From NCBI RefSeq assembly GCF_005887635.2, contig NZ_CP040818.1:2262501-2326500 (forward strand): a DNA stretch of 64,000 nucleotides. Direction: 5' to 3'. The stretch comes from Paroceanicella profunda. Lineage in GTDB: Bacteria > Pseudomonadota > Alphaproteobacteria > Rhodobacterales > Rhodobacteraceae. A program made the position numbers and the translations under genes. Below the pieces are notes generated by a model. The model was not told where the DNA came from. It did no database searches and saw nothing but the letters and a program-made list of their open reading frames with translations. This document shows positions 35,652 through 48,100 of the stretch, one piece after another; position 1 is the first letter of the stretch, and every line of letters begins with the position of its first letter.

Positions 35652-37670
35652 TCAGAGCAGCGCCTTCACCTTGTCCACGGTGGCTTCCGGCGTGATGCCG
35701 AAGTGCTTGTAGAGCTCGGGCGCGGGGCCGGAGGCGCCGAAGCCCTCCATGCCGATGAAGCCTGCCTTGCGGTCCTGGCCGCGCTCGCCGGAGAGCCACT
35801 TGTCCCAGCCGAAGCGCAGGCCGGCCTCGATGGCCACGCGCACCGGGCCCGCGGGCAGGATCTTCTTGCGCCAGGCTTCGTCCTGCGCCTCGAACAGCTC
35901 CCAGCAGGGCATGGAGACCACGCGGGTGCCGATGCCCTCGGCCTGCAGCATCTCGCGGGCCTGCATGGCGATCTCCACCTCCGAGCCGGTGGCGAGCAGG
36001 ATCGCCTGCCGCTTGCCCTCGGCCTCGGCCATCACGTAGGCGCCGCGGGCGGAGAGGTTGTTCGCCTTGTGCTCGGTGCGCAGCGTGGGCAGGTTCTGCC
36101 GGGTGAGCGAGAGCACCGAGGGCGCGTTCTGCATGGTGAGCGCCAGTTCCCACGCCTCCGCGGTCTCCACCGCGTCGGCCGGGCGGAACACGTGCATGTT
36201 CGGAATGGCGCGCAGGGCGGCGAGATGCTCCACCGGCTGGTGGGTGGGGCCGTCCTCGCCGAGACCGATGGAATCATGCGTCATCACGTAGACCACCCGG
36301 ATCCCCATCAGCGCCGAGAGGCGCATGGCGCCGCGGGCATAGTCGGAGAAGGTGAGGAAGGTGCCGCCGTAGGGCACGCAGCCGCCGTGCACCGCGAGGC
36401 CGTTCATCGCCGCGGCCATGCCGTGCTCACGGATGCCGTAATAGACATAGCGGCCCTTGCGGTTCTCCGGCTCGAAGGTGCCGAGATCCTTCGTGAGCGT
36501 GTTGTTGGAGCCAGTGAGATCGGCCGAGCCGCCGATGGTCTCGCCCATCACCGGGTTGATGGCCGCCAGCGCGTTCTCGGAGGATTTCCGGGTGGCGATG
36601 TTCGGCTTCTCCTCGGAGATCTGCTTCTTCAGCGCCTTGATCGTGGCGGAGAGCCGCTTGGGCACCGCGCCGGAGACCACGCGCTCGAACTCCGCGCGCC
36701 GCGTGGCGGAAAGGCCGGAGAGCTCCGCCTCCCAGGCCGCCCGGGCGCCGAGCCCGCGCGAGCCGATGGTCCGCCAGGTCTTGAGGATCTCGGAGGGGAT
36801 GTCGAAGGCAGCACTGCTCCAGCCGTAGATCTCGCGCACCTTCGCGATTTCCTCGGCGCCCAGCGGCGAGCCATGCGCACCGGCGCTGTCCTGCTTGGCC
36901 GGCGAGCCGTAGCCGATATGCGTCTTGCAGGCGATCAGCGTCGGGCGGCGGGTCTTCTTCGCGGCGGTGATGGCCGCGTCGATCGCCTCCGGGTCATGGC
37001 CGTCGATGGAGCTGGTGTCCCAGCCGGAGGCCTTGAAGCGGGCGATCTGGTCGGTGACGTCGGCCTTGGAGACCTCGCCGTCGATGGAGATGCCGTTGTT
37101 GTCCCAGAACACGATCAGCTTGCCGAGCTTCTGGCGCCCGGCGAGGCCGATGGCCTCATGGCTGATGCCCTCCATCAGGCAGCCGTCACCCGCGATCACG
37201 TAGGTGTAATGGTCCACCACCTTGCGGCCGAAGCGCGCGGCCATGGAGGCCTCGGCCATCGCCATGCCCACGGCGTTGGAGATGCCCTGGCCGAGCGGGC
37301 CGGTGGTGGTCTCGATGCCGGGCGCGTGGCCATACTCCGGGTGGCCGGCGGTGATGGAGCCGAGCTGGCGGAAGTTCTTGATCTGCTCCAGCGTCATCTC
37401 CGGGTAGCCGGTGAGGTAGAGCAGCCCGTAGAGCAGCATGGAGCCGTGGCCGGCGGAGAGCACGAACCGGTCGCGGTCGGCCCAGTCCGGTGTGCTCGCG
37501 TCGAATTTCAGGTGCTTCTCGAACAGGACGGTCGCCACGTCGGCCATGCCCATCGGCATGCCCGGGTGGCCGGAGTTCGCGGCCTGAACCGCGTCCATCG
37601 CCAGCACGCGGAGCGCGGCTGCCTTCATCCAGTGATCGGGGTGCGCCTTGCGCCGCTCGGAAATATTCAC
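35652..37670 (-). CDS. tkt: Transketolase
   Basis: 672 aa. Thiamine-diphosphate site [13 protein letters not shown] with later [10 protein letters not shown]-terminal [11 protein letters not shown]-terminal pyrimidine-domain motif [18 protein letters not shown] and [19 protein letters not shown]. It transfers two-carbon ketol units in the pentose phosphate or Calvin pathway. It leads the leftward tkt-gap-pgk group, though the 653-base gap suggests gap has its own promoter. Confidence 0.97.
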   Translation of the reverse strand: MNISERRKAHPDHWMKAAALRVLAMDAVQAANSGHPGMPMGMADVATVLFEKHLKFDASTPDWADRDRFVLSAGHGSMLLYGLLYLTGYPEMTLEQIKNFRQLGSITAGHPEYGHAPGIETTTGPLGQGISNAVGMAMAEASMAARFGRKVVDHYTYVIAGDGCLMEGISHEAIGLAGRQKLGKLIVFWDNNGISIDGEVSKADVTDQIARFKASGWDTSSIDGHDPEAIDAAITAAKKTRRPTLIACKTHIGYGSPAKQDSAGAHGSPLGAEEIAKVREIYGWSSAAFDIPSEILKTWRTIGSRGLGARAAWEAELSGLSATRRAEFERVVSGAVPKRLSATIKALKKQISEEKPNIATRKSSENALAAINPVMGETIGGSADLTGSNNTLTKDLGTFEPENRKGRYVYYGIREHGMAAAMNGLAVHGGCVPYGGTFLTFSDYARGAMRLSALMGIRVVYVMTHDSIGLGEDGPTHQPVEHLAALRAIPNMHVFRPADAVETAEAWELALTMQNAPSVLSLTRQNLPTLRTEHKANNLSARGAYVMAEAEGKRQAILLATGSEVEIAMQAREMLQAEGIGTRVVSMPCWELFEAQDEAWRKKILPAGPVRVAIEAGLRFGWDKWLSGERGQDRKAGFIGMEGFGASGPAPELYKHFGITPEATVDKVKALL

Positions 37671-37928
37671 CTTCGGGCCTCGCTGTCGTCTCTTGCGCCG
37701 CGGACGGCGCCGGTTAAGGTCTCAGGCTGTTTAGCAGCCCGCCCGTTACGGTCAAGCGCTGCCGGGCCGGCCCCGGGAGGCGGGCACGGGCTGGTTGACC
37801 TCTGTCAGAACGGGCTAGACTGTCATACAGACGGCCGGGCGGAGCGATTCGCAATGTCCGAGACCACCGCGACACGGGAAAACCATGCGCGGATCCCGGA
37901 CACCAGATCTCCAGGAGGCAGGAGAGCC

Positions 37929-38171
37929 ATGTCGAAAATCACGAAACTGGAGGCGCGCCTCGATGCCGCCTTCGCACGGATCGAGGCCGCGCTCGGCGAG
38001 CGGCCTGAACCCGGGGCGCTGCAGGCCATGGCCAGTGCCGGCGAGGCGCAGAGCGCCGAGATCGCCGCGCTGCGCGACGATCTCGCCCGCATCCGCGCCG
38101 AACGCCGCAAGGACGCGGACGACGTCTCGGCCATTCTCGCTGACCTGCGACCCCTGCTGGAGCGTTCCTGA
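37929..38171 (+). CDS. Small coiled-coil protein upstream of zapA
   Basis: 80 aa from ATG 37929, with GGAGG upstream; ATG 37854 is a longer alternative. Almost entirely helical with heptads (ITKLEARLDAAFARIEAAL; EIAALRDDLARIRAERRK). Its stop overlaps the zapA start as TGATG, so the two are co-translated. It may partner ZapA at the division ring; no direct evidence. Confidence 0.7.
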   Translation: MSKITKLEARLDAAFARIEAALGERPEPGALQAMASAGEAQSAEIAALRDDLARIRAERRKDADDVSAILADLRPLLERS

Positions 38172-38578
38172 TGGCGGATATCACCCTGAACATCGGCGGC
38201 CGGCAGTTCCGTGTCGCCTGCGAGGACGGCGAGGAGGAGCGGCTGCGCGACGCCGCCGGCCTGCTGGACGCGGAAGCCGCCGCGCTGTCCAAGGCGATCG
38301 GCACGGTGCCCGAGAGCCGGATGCTGCTGATGGCCGGCCTGATGCTGGCGGACCGGATGATCGGCCAGGAGGCCCGCCATCGCGGCACCGAGGAGGCGCT
38401 GCGCGAAACCCGCGCCCGGCTGCGCACCGCCGAATCCGCGATGACCGCCCATCATGCCGCCCCGGACCCGCGGGCCATCGAGATCGAGAATCTCGCCGAC
38501 CAGGCCGTCGACCTGCTGGACCGCACCGCGACGCGGCTCGAAGGCCTCGCGGACGGGCTGGAGCTGGCCGAGACCTGA
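38171..38578 (+). CDS. zapA: Cell-division protein ZapA
   Basis: 135 aa. The N-terminal globular part MADITLNIGGRQFRVACEDG and EEERLRDAAGLLDAEA, followed by the segment MLLMAGLMLADRMI, match ZapA. The C-terminal coiled coil (IEIENLADQAVDLLDR) is extended relative to E. coli. ZapA cross-links FtsZ filaments at the Z-ring. Coupled to the upstream small coiled-coil gene. The 129-base gap that follows holds two hairpins (GGCAGCC/GGCTGCC at 38661-38680 is the clearest). Confidence 0.85.
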   Translation: MADITLNIGGRQFRVACEDGEEERLRDAAGLLDAEAAALSKAIGTVPESRMLLMAGLMLADRMIGQEARHRGTEEALRETRARLRTAESAMTAHHAAPDPRAIEIENLADQAVDLLDRTATRLEGLADGLELAET

Positions 38579-38707
38579 ATGCCGGACCACCCCCGGGGGC
38601 GGCCGCCTCTCCGGCCGTCCCGGCCGGCGGCTGGCTGCGCGCGGTCCCTCGACCCGGGGCGGCAGCCCGCATAGGCTGCCCCGTCCGAACGGGGAAGGGG
38701 CCCTTTC

Positions 38708-39505
38708 ATGCTCATCGCACAGATATCCGACCCGCACATGCGTGCGGCCGGGCAGCTCTACCAGGGGCTGGTCGATTCCAACACGATGTGCGCCGCCGCC
38801 ATCGCCACGCTGAACGCGCTGGACCCGCAGCCGGACCTCGTGCTGCTGAGCGGTGACGTGGTGGACACCGGCACGCCGGCGGATTACGCGCAGGCGCGCC
38901 ATGTTCTGGACCGGCTGCGCGCGCCCCTGCTGGCCATTCCCGGCAATCATGATGCACCCGAGGGCTTCCGCCGCTGCTTTGCCGGCCAGCCGGGGCTGGC
39001 CGCCTCCGGGCCACTGCATGTCGACTGGTCGGGAGACGGCCCGCTGCGGGTGCTCGGGCTCGACATCACCGTGCCCGGCGCCCATCACGGCCGGTTCGAC
39101 GCGGCGGCGGAGGACTGGCTGGCCAGGGCGCTCGCCCGCGCGCCCGACCGGCCGGTGCTGCTGATGATGCACCAGCCGCCCTGCGACATCGGCATCGGGT
39201 GCATCGACGCCTACCGCTGCTTCGGCGAGGACAGGCTGGCGGCGCTGCTGGCGCGGCATCCCCGGGTGCAACGGGTGCTCTGCGGCCACGTGCACCGGCT
39301 CACGATGCGCGCCTTCGGCGGAACGCTGCTGCTCACCGCGCCCAGCACCACCACCGCCATCGCCCTGCGCCTCGCCCCGGGGGCGGAGCCGGCCTCGCAT
39401 GTCGAGCCGCCGGCCCTGCTGCTGCACCATTGGCGGGAGGGGGCGGGGCTCACCACGCACCACCTGCCGATCGGGGCGCACCCCGGGCCGTTCCCGTTCT
39501 TCTGA
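38708..39505 (+). CDS. Metallophosphoesterase, CpdA-like
   Basis: 265 aa. Full calcineurin-type metal motif set: SDPHM, LSGDVVDTG, PGNHDAPEG, MMHQPP and CGHVHRL. The sequence and length match the cyclic-nucleotide phosphodiesterase (CpdA/GpdQ) subgroup, so cAMP or a phosphodiester may be the substrate. The start is supported by GGGGAAGGGG upstream. Confidence 0.88.
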   Translation: MLIAQISDPHMRAAGQLYQGLVDSNTMCAAAIATLNALDPQPDLVLLSGDVVDTGTPADYAQARHVLDRLRAPLLAIPGNHDAPEGFRRCFAGQPGLAASGPLHVDWSGDGPLRVLGLDITVPGAHHGRFDAAAEDWLARALARAPDRPVLLMMHQPPCDIGIGCIDAYRCFGEDRLAALLARHPRVQRVLCGHVHRLTMRAFGGTLLLTAPSTTTAIALRLAPGAEPASHVEPPALLLHHWREGAGLTTHHLPIGAHPGPFPFF

Positions 39506-39522
39506 ACCGGGGAGAAACGCGA

Positions 39523-39546
39523 AAGGGCGCCCCGCGGGGCGCCCTT
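39523..39546. terminator. Bidirectional terminator between phosphoesterase and grxD
   Basis: The 20-base palindrome GGGCGCCCCGCGGGGCGCCC (39525-39544) with flanking AA and TT can form the same hairpin on both strands. It sits 18 bases after the phosphoesterase stop and 22 bases after the grxD stop on the other strand. T tracts are short. Confidence 0.75.
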
Positions 39547-39567
39547 CGTGTCAACCGGAGACCTGCT

Positions 39568-39945
39568 TCAGCCGTTGGCTTCGCGGATCTTCTCGGCGGC
39601 GTCCTTGTCATAGGTCACGCCCTTCTGGTCGAACAGCGCGTCCAGCTCACCGGAGAGGGTCATCTCGGTGATGATGTCGCAGCCGCCCACGAATTCGCCC
39701 TTCACGTAGAGCTGCGGGACGGTCGGCCAGTCGGAGAAATCCTTGATGCCCTGACGCAGGTCGGGGCTGGCGAGGACGTTCACGTCCTTGAAGGTGACGC
39801 CCATGTAGTTCAGCACCCCGGCCACGCGCGAGGAGAAGCCGCACTGCGGCATGCTCGCGGTGCCCTTCATGAAGAGCACCACGTCATTGTTCTCGACATC
39901 GGCCTTGATCGCTGCCTGGACATCCGTCGTCGCCACATCGGTCAT
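39568..39945 (-). CDS. grxD: Monothiol glutaredoxin (CGFS type)
   Basis: 125 aa with active site QCGFSSRV, the TVPQLYV loop and GGCDIITEM, all Grx4/GrxD features. It binds a [2Fe-2S] cluster at the dimer interface with glutathione and delivers it, often with BolA. A bolA-family gene lies 170 bases upstream on the same strand, which fits that pairing. Confidence 0.95.
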   Translation of the reverse strand: MTDVATTDVQAAIKADVENNDVVLFMKGTASMPQCGFSSRVAGVLNYMGVTFKDVNVLASPDLRQGIKDFSDWPTVPQLYVKGEFVGGCDIITEMTLSGELDALFDQKGVTYDKDAAEKIREANG

Positions 39946-40114
39946 GTTCCATGCTCCTTGTCCGCGCCGCCTGGGGCGCTCTGGGTTTGGGTCGCCGGGC
40001 CCGGGAGGCGGAGCCGCGGCGGAATTTCCTGCACTCTGATCCGTCAGGCGATCCTGCCCCGTGGGCCCGGCATCCCGGCTGGGCCGGGCGGCCGCGGCAC
40101 GCGGGGCGCCTGGT

Positions 40115-40357
40115 TCAGTCCGGCGCCCGGGTGGTGAGCGCCAGTGCGTGCAACTCGCCCTGCGCCCCGTCCATCTTGCCCTTCAGGGCGGCATAGACGG
40201 CGCGCTGCTGCTGCACCCGGTTCATGCCGCGGAATTCCTCGGCCACCACGTTTGCGGCGTAGTGGTTCCCGTCACCGGCAAGGTCGGTGATCGTGACATC
40301 CGCTGACGGGAAGGCTTCCCGGATCAGCTTCTCGATTTCCGCCGCTTCAATCGCCAT
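40115..40357 (-). CDS. bolA: BolA family protein
   Basis: 80 aa, within the family range. GDGNHYAANVVAEEFRGMNRV contains the conserved His and the F-x-G-x-x-R segment; it closes with the helix QQRAVYAALKG. It resembles the IbaG/BolA1 branch. BolA proteins form [2Fe-2S]-bridged heterodimers with CGFS glutaredoxins; grxD follows directly. Confidence 0.92.
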   Translation of the reverse strand: MAIEAAEIEKLIREAFPSADVTITDLAGDGNHYAANVVAEEFRGMNRVQQQRAVYAALKGKMDGAQGELHALALTTRAPD

Positions 40358-40430
40358 TCACCATGCTCCCGCACTGCCTGCATCCCCTCCGATGTAGAGC
40401 GGCGCGGGGGCGCACGCAAGGGCGGGGCTG

Positions 40431-42608
<2,178 letters not shown>

Positions 42609-42899
42609 CGTTCGCTCCTCTCGCGATTCACGGGTCTTTTAGTCATTGCGGCGCGAGGGGGGAAGCAGGGAATGCGCAGCGCCATCGCGCCCCATGAATG
42701 ACCAGCCACCCTTAGGACTTGGTGAAGACCGGGCCATCTTCCTCAGCGTGTATTTAAAAGGGGATGAATGCCCCGCGTTCACACGCCCGTGATGCAATTA
42801 TACCATGCCCGGATCCGGTGAAACCGGCCGGCAAGACGGGTTTTGCAACCTGAGGTGGCGCCATCCCAGCCCAACTCTCGCCGTTGGCGCAGGATTGGC

Positions 42900-42927
42900 C
42901 AAAAAAAAGGCCGAGCAAAGCTCGGCC
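42900..42927 (-). terminator. Intrinsic terminator
   Basis: GGCCGAGC at 42909-42916, loop AAA, GCTCGGCC at 42920-42927, with eight A on the left, that is eight U on the minus-strand RNA. It could end the predicted small RNA or the LysR transcript whose gene stops 178 bases upstream. Confidence 0.9.
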
Positions 42928-42988
42928 CAAGTCCAACAGGGAGGTATGACGTGCTGAAATGCAACAGTGTTGCGTCCCGGCTCGTCAT
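42901..42988 (-). ncRNA. Predicted small RNA with anti-Shine-Dalgarno loop
   Basis: On the minus strand TTGATC (43023-43018) and TATCTC (43000-42995), spaced 17, predict a start near 42988. The RNA of about 88 nt would contain hairpin GCAAC-ACT-GUUGC (42973-42961), then unpaired ACCUCCC (around 42945-42939), then the terminator hairpin GGCCGAGC/GCUCGGCC (42927-42909) and eight U. No coding frame explains these signals. Alphaproteobacterial sRNAs with exposed CCUCC motifs are known. Prediction only. Confidence 0.6.
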
Positions 42989-43104
42989 GAGGGTGAGATA
43001 GGAGACTCGCCTGCGCAGATCAAGTCGGAATATGCCGCAAATGCGAGATGCATAGCTGATATGGCGGATTTGCATATCTATTGGGCAGTTTGAAAACGCC
43101 GGGC

Positions 43105-44010
43105 TCAGCCCCCCAGGGCCTTGCGAAGGCCGGATATTTCCGCGAGCACGAAGTCCCGGAACGCCTCCACCCGCTTGGACTGGCGCAACTCCTGCGCATA
43201 GGCAAAATACACCGGAATGGTGTCGGAGCATTCCTCCGGCAGCACGTTCACCAGGTCCGGAGAATCGACGGCGAGATATTCCGGCAGCGCGCCGATGCCC
43301 AGCCCGTGCCGCACCGCCTGCAGGACGCCGAAATAATTGTTCACCGAGAGGCGCGAGGTGTTCTCGTTGTCCACGAAGCGCTGCATCCACTGCCGGCCGG
43401 CGGAGACCTGGTGGCTGTCGATGGTGAAGAACAGCAGCCGATGGTCCGACAGCTCGTCCACTGTGCGCGGCAGGCCCTTCGTGGCGATGTATTCCGGCGA
43501 GGCGTAGAGGCGCATGCGGATGTCGATCAGCCGGCGGCGGATGATGTCCGCCTGGCTGGGCTCCTTCATGCGGATGGCGACATCGGCCTCGCGCATCGGC
43601 AGGTCGAGCACGCGTTCCTCCAGCAGAAGCTGGATCTTGAGGTTGGGATACTGGTCATAGAGCCGGCCCAGCCGGGGCGCCAGCCACAGGGTGCCGAAGC
43701 CGGTGGTCGCGGTCACGCGCAGCTCGCCGAACACCTCGTCCTCCGCGTCGCGGATGCGGGCGGTGGCGCTGTCGAGCCGCTTGGCCATGGATTTCGTGGC
43801 CTCGAACAGCAGCTCTCCCTGCTCGGTGAGGATGAGGCCGCGGGCGTGGCGGTGGAACAGCGTGCAGCTCAGCGCCTCCTCCAGGTGGCGGATCTGCCGC
43901 GAGACGGCCGACTGGCTGAGATTGAGGCTCTCGCCCGCGTGGGTGAGGCTGCCGGCATCCGCCACGGCATGGAAGATGCGCAACCTGTCCCAGTCCATCG
44001 TCAATCCCAT
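43105..44010 (-). CDS. LysR-family transcriptional regulator
   Basis: 301 aa; ATG 44010 or 43998 (MDWDRLRIF). N-terminal winged helix with AGESLNLSQSAVSRQIRHLE and the following FHRHARGLILTEQGE; effector-binding domain with LAPRLGRLYDQYPNLKIQL and ADVAIRMKEPSQADI. The target and ligand are unknown. It is divergent from a secreted hypothetical gene 93 bases away, a usual arrangement for LysR autoregulation and control of the neighbour. Confidence 0.9.
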   Translation of the reverse strand: MGLTMDWDRLRIFHAVADAGSLTHAGESLNLSQSAVSRQIRHLEEALSCTLFHRHARGLILTEQGELLFEATKSMAKRLDSATARIRDAEDEVFGELRVTATTGFGTLWLAPRLGRLYDQYPNLKIQLLLEERVLDLPMREADVAIRMKEPSQADIIRRRLIDIRMRLYASPEYIATKGLPRTVDELSDHRLLFFTIDSHQVSAGRQWMQRFVDNENTSRLSVNNYFGVLQAVRHGLGIGALPEYLAVDSPDLVNVLPEECSDTIPVYFAYAQELRQSKRVEAFRDFVLAEISGLRKALGG

Positions 44011-44103
44011 GTGTTCTCACTTTCCCGTGGCGGCGGACAAGCTGCACAATCGCCCTATTTATGCTTCTATGCCAAGAGGCAGGAGCATCAACGGGAGCTT
44101 TTC

Positions 44104-44964
44104 GTGACATCCAACTTCTACCGGACCCTGGGAACCCTCCTGACCGTCCTCGTGATTTCGGCCGTTCTTACACCGGCGCAGGCGCAGGTGGAAAGGTTGA
44201 AAGGCACCTATCTCGGTGTCGCCGAAGCCCAGGGCATGCGGCTCGATATCTCCCCCTCCGGTGGCGGGTTGCACGGGCGCTTCACTGATTCCAACGGAAC
44301 GGTCGCCGAGTTCGACGCACCCTCCGTCGGAACCGCCGCGGAGACGGTGATCGAGTTTCCTCAACGAAAAGTGAAGATCCGGATTTTTCCGGAGGCCGTC
44401 GGCCTGCGGATGATCGCCATTCCCCTCGATGCGAACGGCCAGCCGGTGATCGACGAGACCAATGCGCTGGTGTTCCTGCCGCCGGACGTGAAGGTGCCGG
44501 AGGTGCCGTCCGGCTACCAGCCGCCCACCTATCGCAAGCGCGTGGTGGACCCGGACACCTTCCTGATCTCCTACCCGTTCTGGCCGCCCGAGGGCGTGGC
44601 CTTCGGCTACGAGAGCCTGGAGGCGCGCTACCGCCCGCTGTTCGGCCTGTTCCCCGTGGTGATGACCGACGTGCTGTGGAAACTGTGCTCCTCCTCCTAC
44701 AAGCCCGGGGTGCTGGGCGAGGCGTTGCGCGGCCAGAACGTCACCTGCGACCAGGTGCTGCGCAAGATCGACGAGGTGCAGCGCCGCGGCCGGTTCGCCG
44801 CCTACAAGGCGCGCGTGGCCAAGGAGGCCGATGTGCTGATGACCTCGGTGCAATGCGCCCGGGGTTACATCGTGAAACCCGAAATCTGCCGGCCCGCCGC
44901 GAAGCGGGTCTCCGACGCCGCGATCTCGATGAACACCGTCTCCTCGGTGCTCTCGGGACTGTGA
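44104..44964 (+). CDS. Secreted hypothetical protein
   Basis: 286 aa from GTG 44104, with GGGAGC upstream; this start gives a clean signal peptide (LLTVLVISAVLTPAQAQ). The frame upstream overlaps the LysR gene and is spurious. The mature protein has a beta-rich N-terminal half (LKGTYLGVAEAQGMRLDI; GRFTDSNGTVAEF) and a helical C-terminal half with paired cysteines (LCSSSYK; NVTCDQV; VQCARGY; EICRPA). No family recognised; probably periplasmic. Confidence 0.75.
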   Translation: MTSNFYRTLGTLLTVLVISAVLTPAQAQVERLKGTYLGVAEAQGMRLDISPSGGGLHGRFTDSNGTVAEFDAPSVGTAAETVIEFPQRKVKIRIFPEAVGLRMIAIPLDANGQPVIDETNALVFLPPDVKVPEVPSGYQPPTYRKRVVDPDTFLISYPFWPPEGVAFGYESLEARYRPLFGLFPVVMTDVLWKLCSSSYKPGVLGEALRGQNVTCDQVLRKIDEVQRRGRFAAYKARVAKEADVLMTSVQCARGYIVKPEICRPAAKRVSDAAISMNTVSSVLSGL

Positions 44965-45110
44965 GGGGCTGACCGCCCGGGACAGCAGCGCTTCCCGTCG
45001 CGCTTGACAGGATGGGTCAAGCCTGCTTCCCTAAATTGCATCACGCGCGGTGAACAGCGCGGAGCGAGGGGGTGACATGTGAGTGCCCCCAAGGCCAGGG
45101 AGGCTGAAAC

Positions 45111-48100
45111 ATGGAGCTTCGTCCCGTTACCCTCGACACCCGGTATGATCTCGACGCCGGGCAGGTCCTTCTCAACGGAACCCAGGCGCTGGTGCGCCTT
45201 ACCCTCATGCAGCACGCCCGCGACGCTGCGGCGGGGCTGAACACTGCCGGTTACGTGACCGGCTACCGCGGCTCGCCGCTGGGCGGCGTCGATCTCAACA
45301 TGGCGAAGGCCAGGACGCTGCTGGAGGCGGCGCAGGTCACCTTCGAGCCCGGGCTGAACGAGGATCTCGCGGCCACCGCGGTCTGGGGCAGCCAGCAGGC
45401 GGAGATGCGGGGCGAAGGCCGCTACGACGGCGTCTACGCCATGTGGTACGGCAAGGGCCCGGGCGTGGACCGCTGCGGCGACGTCTTCCGCCACGCGAAC
45501 ATGGCCGGCACCTCGCGCCACGGCGGCGTGATCGCGGTGATGGGGGATGACCACACCGGCGAAAGCTCCACCACCCTGCACCATTCGGAATTCGCCTTCG
45601 TCGACGCGCTGATGCCGGTGCTGAGCCCGGCCGGCGTGCAGGAGATCCTCGATTACGGGCTGCTGGGCTGGGCGCTGTCGCGCTACTCCGGCTGCTGGGT
45701 GGGGCTGAAGGCGGTGAAGGACACCATCGAGGTGACGGAAGTGGTGGACGGCGAGCCGCACCGGCTCGACATCCGCCTGCCGCAGGATTTCGCCATGCCC
45801 GAGGACGGGCTCAACATCCGCCTCGGCGATGACCGCGTGCCCCAGGAGGCCCGGCTGCACGATTACAAGCGCTTCGCGGCGGAGGCCTTCGCCCGCGCGA
45901 ACCGCATCGACCGGCGGATGATGGGCCGCCCCGGCGCGAGGATCGGCATCGTCTCCGCCGGCAAGAGCTGGCTGGACACGGTCCACGCGCTGGACCTGCT
46001 GGGCATAGACGCGGCGGAGGCCGAGCGCCTCGGCATCACCACCTACAAGGTGGGCATGGTCTGGCCGCTGGACATGACCTCCTTCCGGGAATGGGCGGAG
46101 GGGCTCGACCTCATCATCTGCGTGGAAGAGAAGCGCAAGCTCCTGGAAGTGCAGATGAAGGAGGCGATCTTCAATGATCGCCACGGCCGCCGCATCATCG
46201 GCTGGAAGAAGGAGAACGGCGAGTTGCTGTTCTCGGTGAAGGGCGCGCTGGACCCGGTGCTGATCGCCCGCCAACTCGGCAAGGTGCTGGAGGAGGAGGG
46301 CCGCGGCTCCGAGGCGCTCAGTGCCGCGCGGGAGCGGCTGGAGGCGGCCGCGCGTTCCGACAACGCGCCGGAGATCGCCGCGCGCCTGCCCTGGTTCTGC
46401 TCCGGCTGCCCGCACAACACCTCCACCAAGCTCCCCGACGGCTCGCGCGGCTATGCCGGCATCGGCTGCCATTTCATGGTGCAGTGGATGGACCGCGAGA
46501 CCGAGGGTTTCACCCACATGGGCGGCGAGGGGGCGAACTGGATCGGCGAGAGCCATTTCTCCTCGCGCGGGCACGTGTTCCAGAACCTCGGTGACGGCAC
46601 CTACAACCACTCCGGCGTGCAGGCCATCCGCGCCGCCCTCGCCTCGGGCACCAACATCACCTACAAGATCCTCTTCAACGACGCCGTGGCGATGACCGGC
46701 GGCCAGCAGAACGAGGGCAATCTCTCCCCCCAGCAGATCGCCCATGAGCTGGTGGCGATGGGGGTGCGCAAGGTGGCCTGCGTCACCGACCCGAAGGAGG
46801 AGGTGGACCACGCGCTCTTCCCCGGCACCGTCTCCTTCGCCACGCGCGATGACCTCGACACCGTGCAGCGCGAGTTGCGCGAGGTGCCGGGCGTCTCGGC
46901 CATCGTCTACGTGCAGACCTGCGCGGCCGAGAAGCGCCGCCGCCGCAAGCGCGGCGCCTTCCCGGACCCGGACCGCCGGGTGTTCATCAACCCGTCCGTC
47001 TGCGAGGGCTGCGGCGATTGCGGCGTGCAGTCGAACTGCGTGTCGATCCTGCCGAAGGAGACCGAATTCGGCCGCAAGCGCGAGATCGACCAGAGCGCCT
47101 GCAACAAGGATTTCTCCTGCCTCAAGGGCTTCTGCCCCAGCTTCGTGACGGTGGAGGGCGGCCGGCTGCGCAAGGCGAAGGCGGCCGAGCTCACCCTGCC
47201 GGAGATGCCCGAGCCCGCGCTTCCCGCCATCGACGGCACCTGGAACCTCGTCATCACCGGGGTGGGGGGCACCGGCGTGGTGACCGTGGGCGCGCTGCTC
47301 GCGATGGCGGCACATCTCGAGGGCAAGGGAGCGGGCATGATGGAGATGGCCGGCCTCGCCCAGAAGGGCGGCGCGGTGCACATCCACTGCCGCATCGCGG
47401 AGAAACCCTCCGACATCTCCGCCGTGCGCGTGGCGGTGGGCGAGACGGACGGGCTGATCGGCGGTGACCTGGTGGTGGCGGCGGGGGCGAAGACCCTCGG
47501 CCTCATGGCCCGCGGCCGCACCCGCGCGGTGTGCAATGCGCATGAGATCATCACCGGCGCCTTCACCCGCGACACCGAGTTCGCCCTGCCCACCGACCGG
47601 CTGATGCTCGCCCTGCGCGCGCGCATCGGCGAGGAGGCGGCGCGCTTCTTCGACGCCACGAAACTTGCCGAGCGCCTGCTGGGCGACGCGATCTACGCGA
47701 ACGTGCTCATGCTGGGGGCGGCCTGGCAGGCCGGGCTCATCCCGCTCTCGGGCGCTGCCCTGCGCCGGGCGATCGAGCTCAACGGTGCAGGCGTGAAGGG
47801 CAATCTCGCCGCCTTCGAGATCGGCCGCTGGGCGGTCTTCGCTCCGCGCGAGGCCGAGGCCACCCTCGCCCCCGAAGTGCATCCGGAAGAGGAAAGCCTC
47901 GACACGCGCATCGACATCCGCGCGGCGCATCTGGAGAAATACCAGAACGCGGGCCTGGCCGAGCGGTACCGCGCGCTGGTGGCCGAAGCCCGCCGCCACG
48001 GCGATGCCTTCGGCGAGGCGGTGGCGCTGGGCTATCACAAGCTCCTGACCTACAAGGATGAATACGAGGTGGCCCGGCTGCATACCGAGACGCTGGAGCA

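Larger units (their letters stand above)
42609..43104. other. Intergenic region between purL and the LysR gene
   Basis: 496 bases, lower GC than the flanks. The part next to purL (42609-42770) contains its leader; an AT-rich TATTTAAAAG lies near 42752. The part at 42900-43023 holds a complete transcription unit signature on the minus strand: promoter, hairpins and terminator (listed separately). Confidence 0.6.

Noticed and set aside
38579..38707. 6S RNA gene after zapA
   Set aside because: In many bacteria 6S RNA follows zapA, but here the gap is 129 bases with two short hairpins and no long interrupted helix, and no 5-formyltetrahydrofolate cyclo-ligase gene follows.
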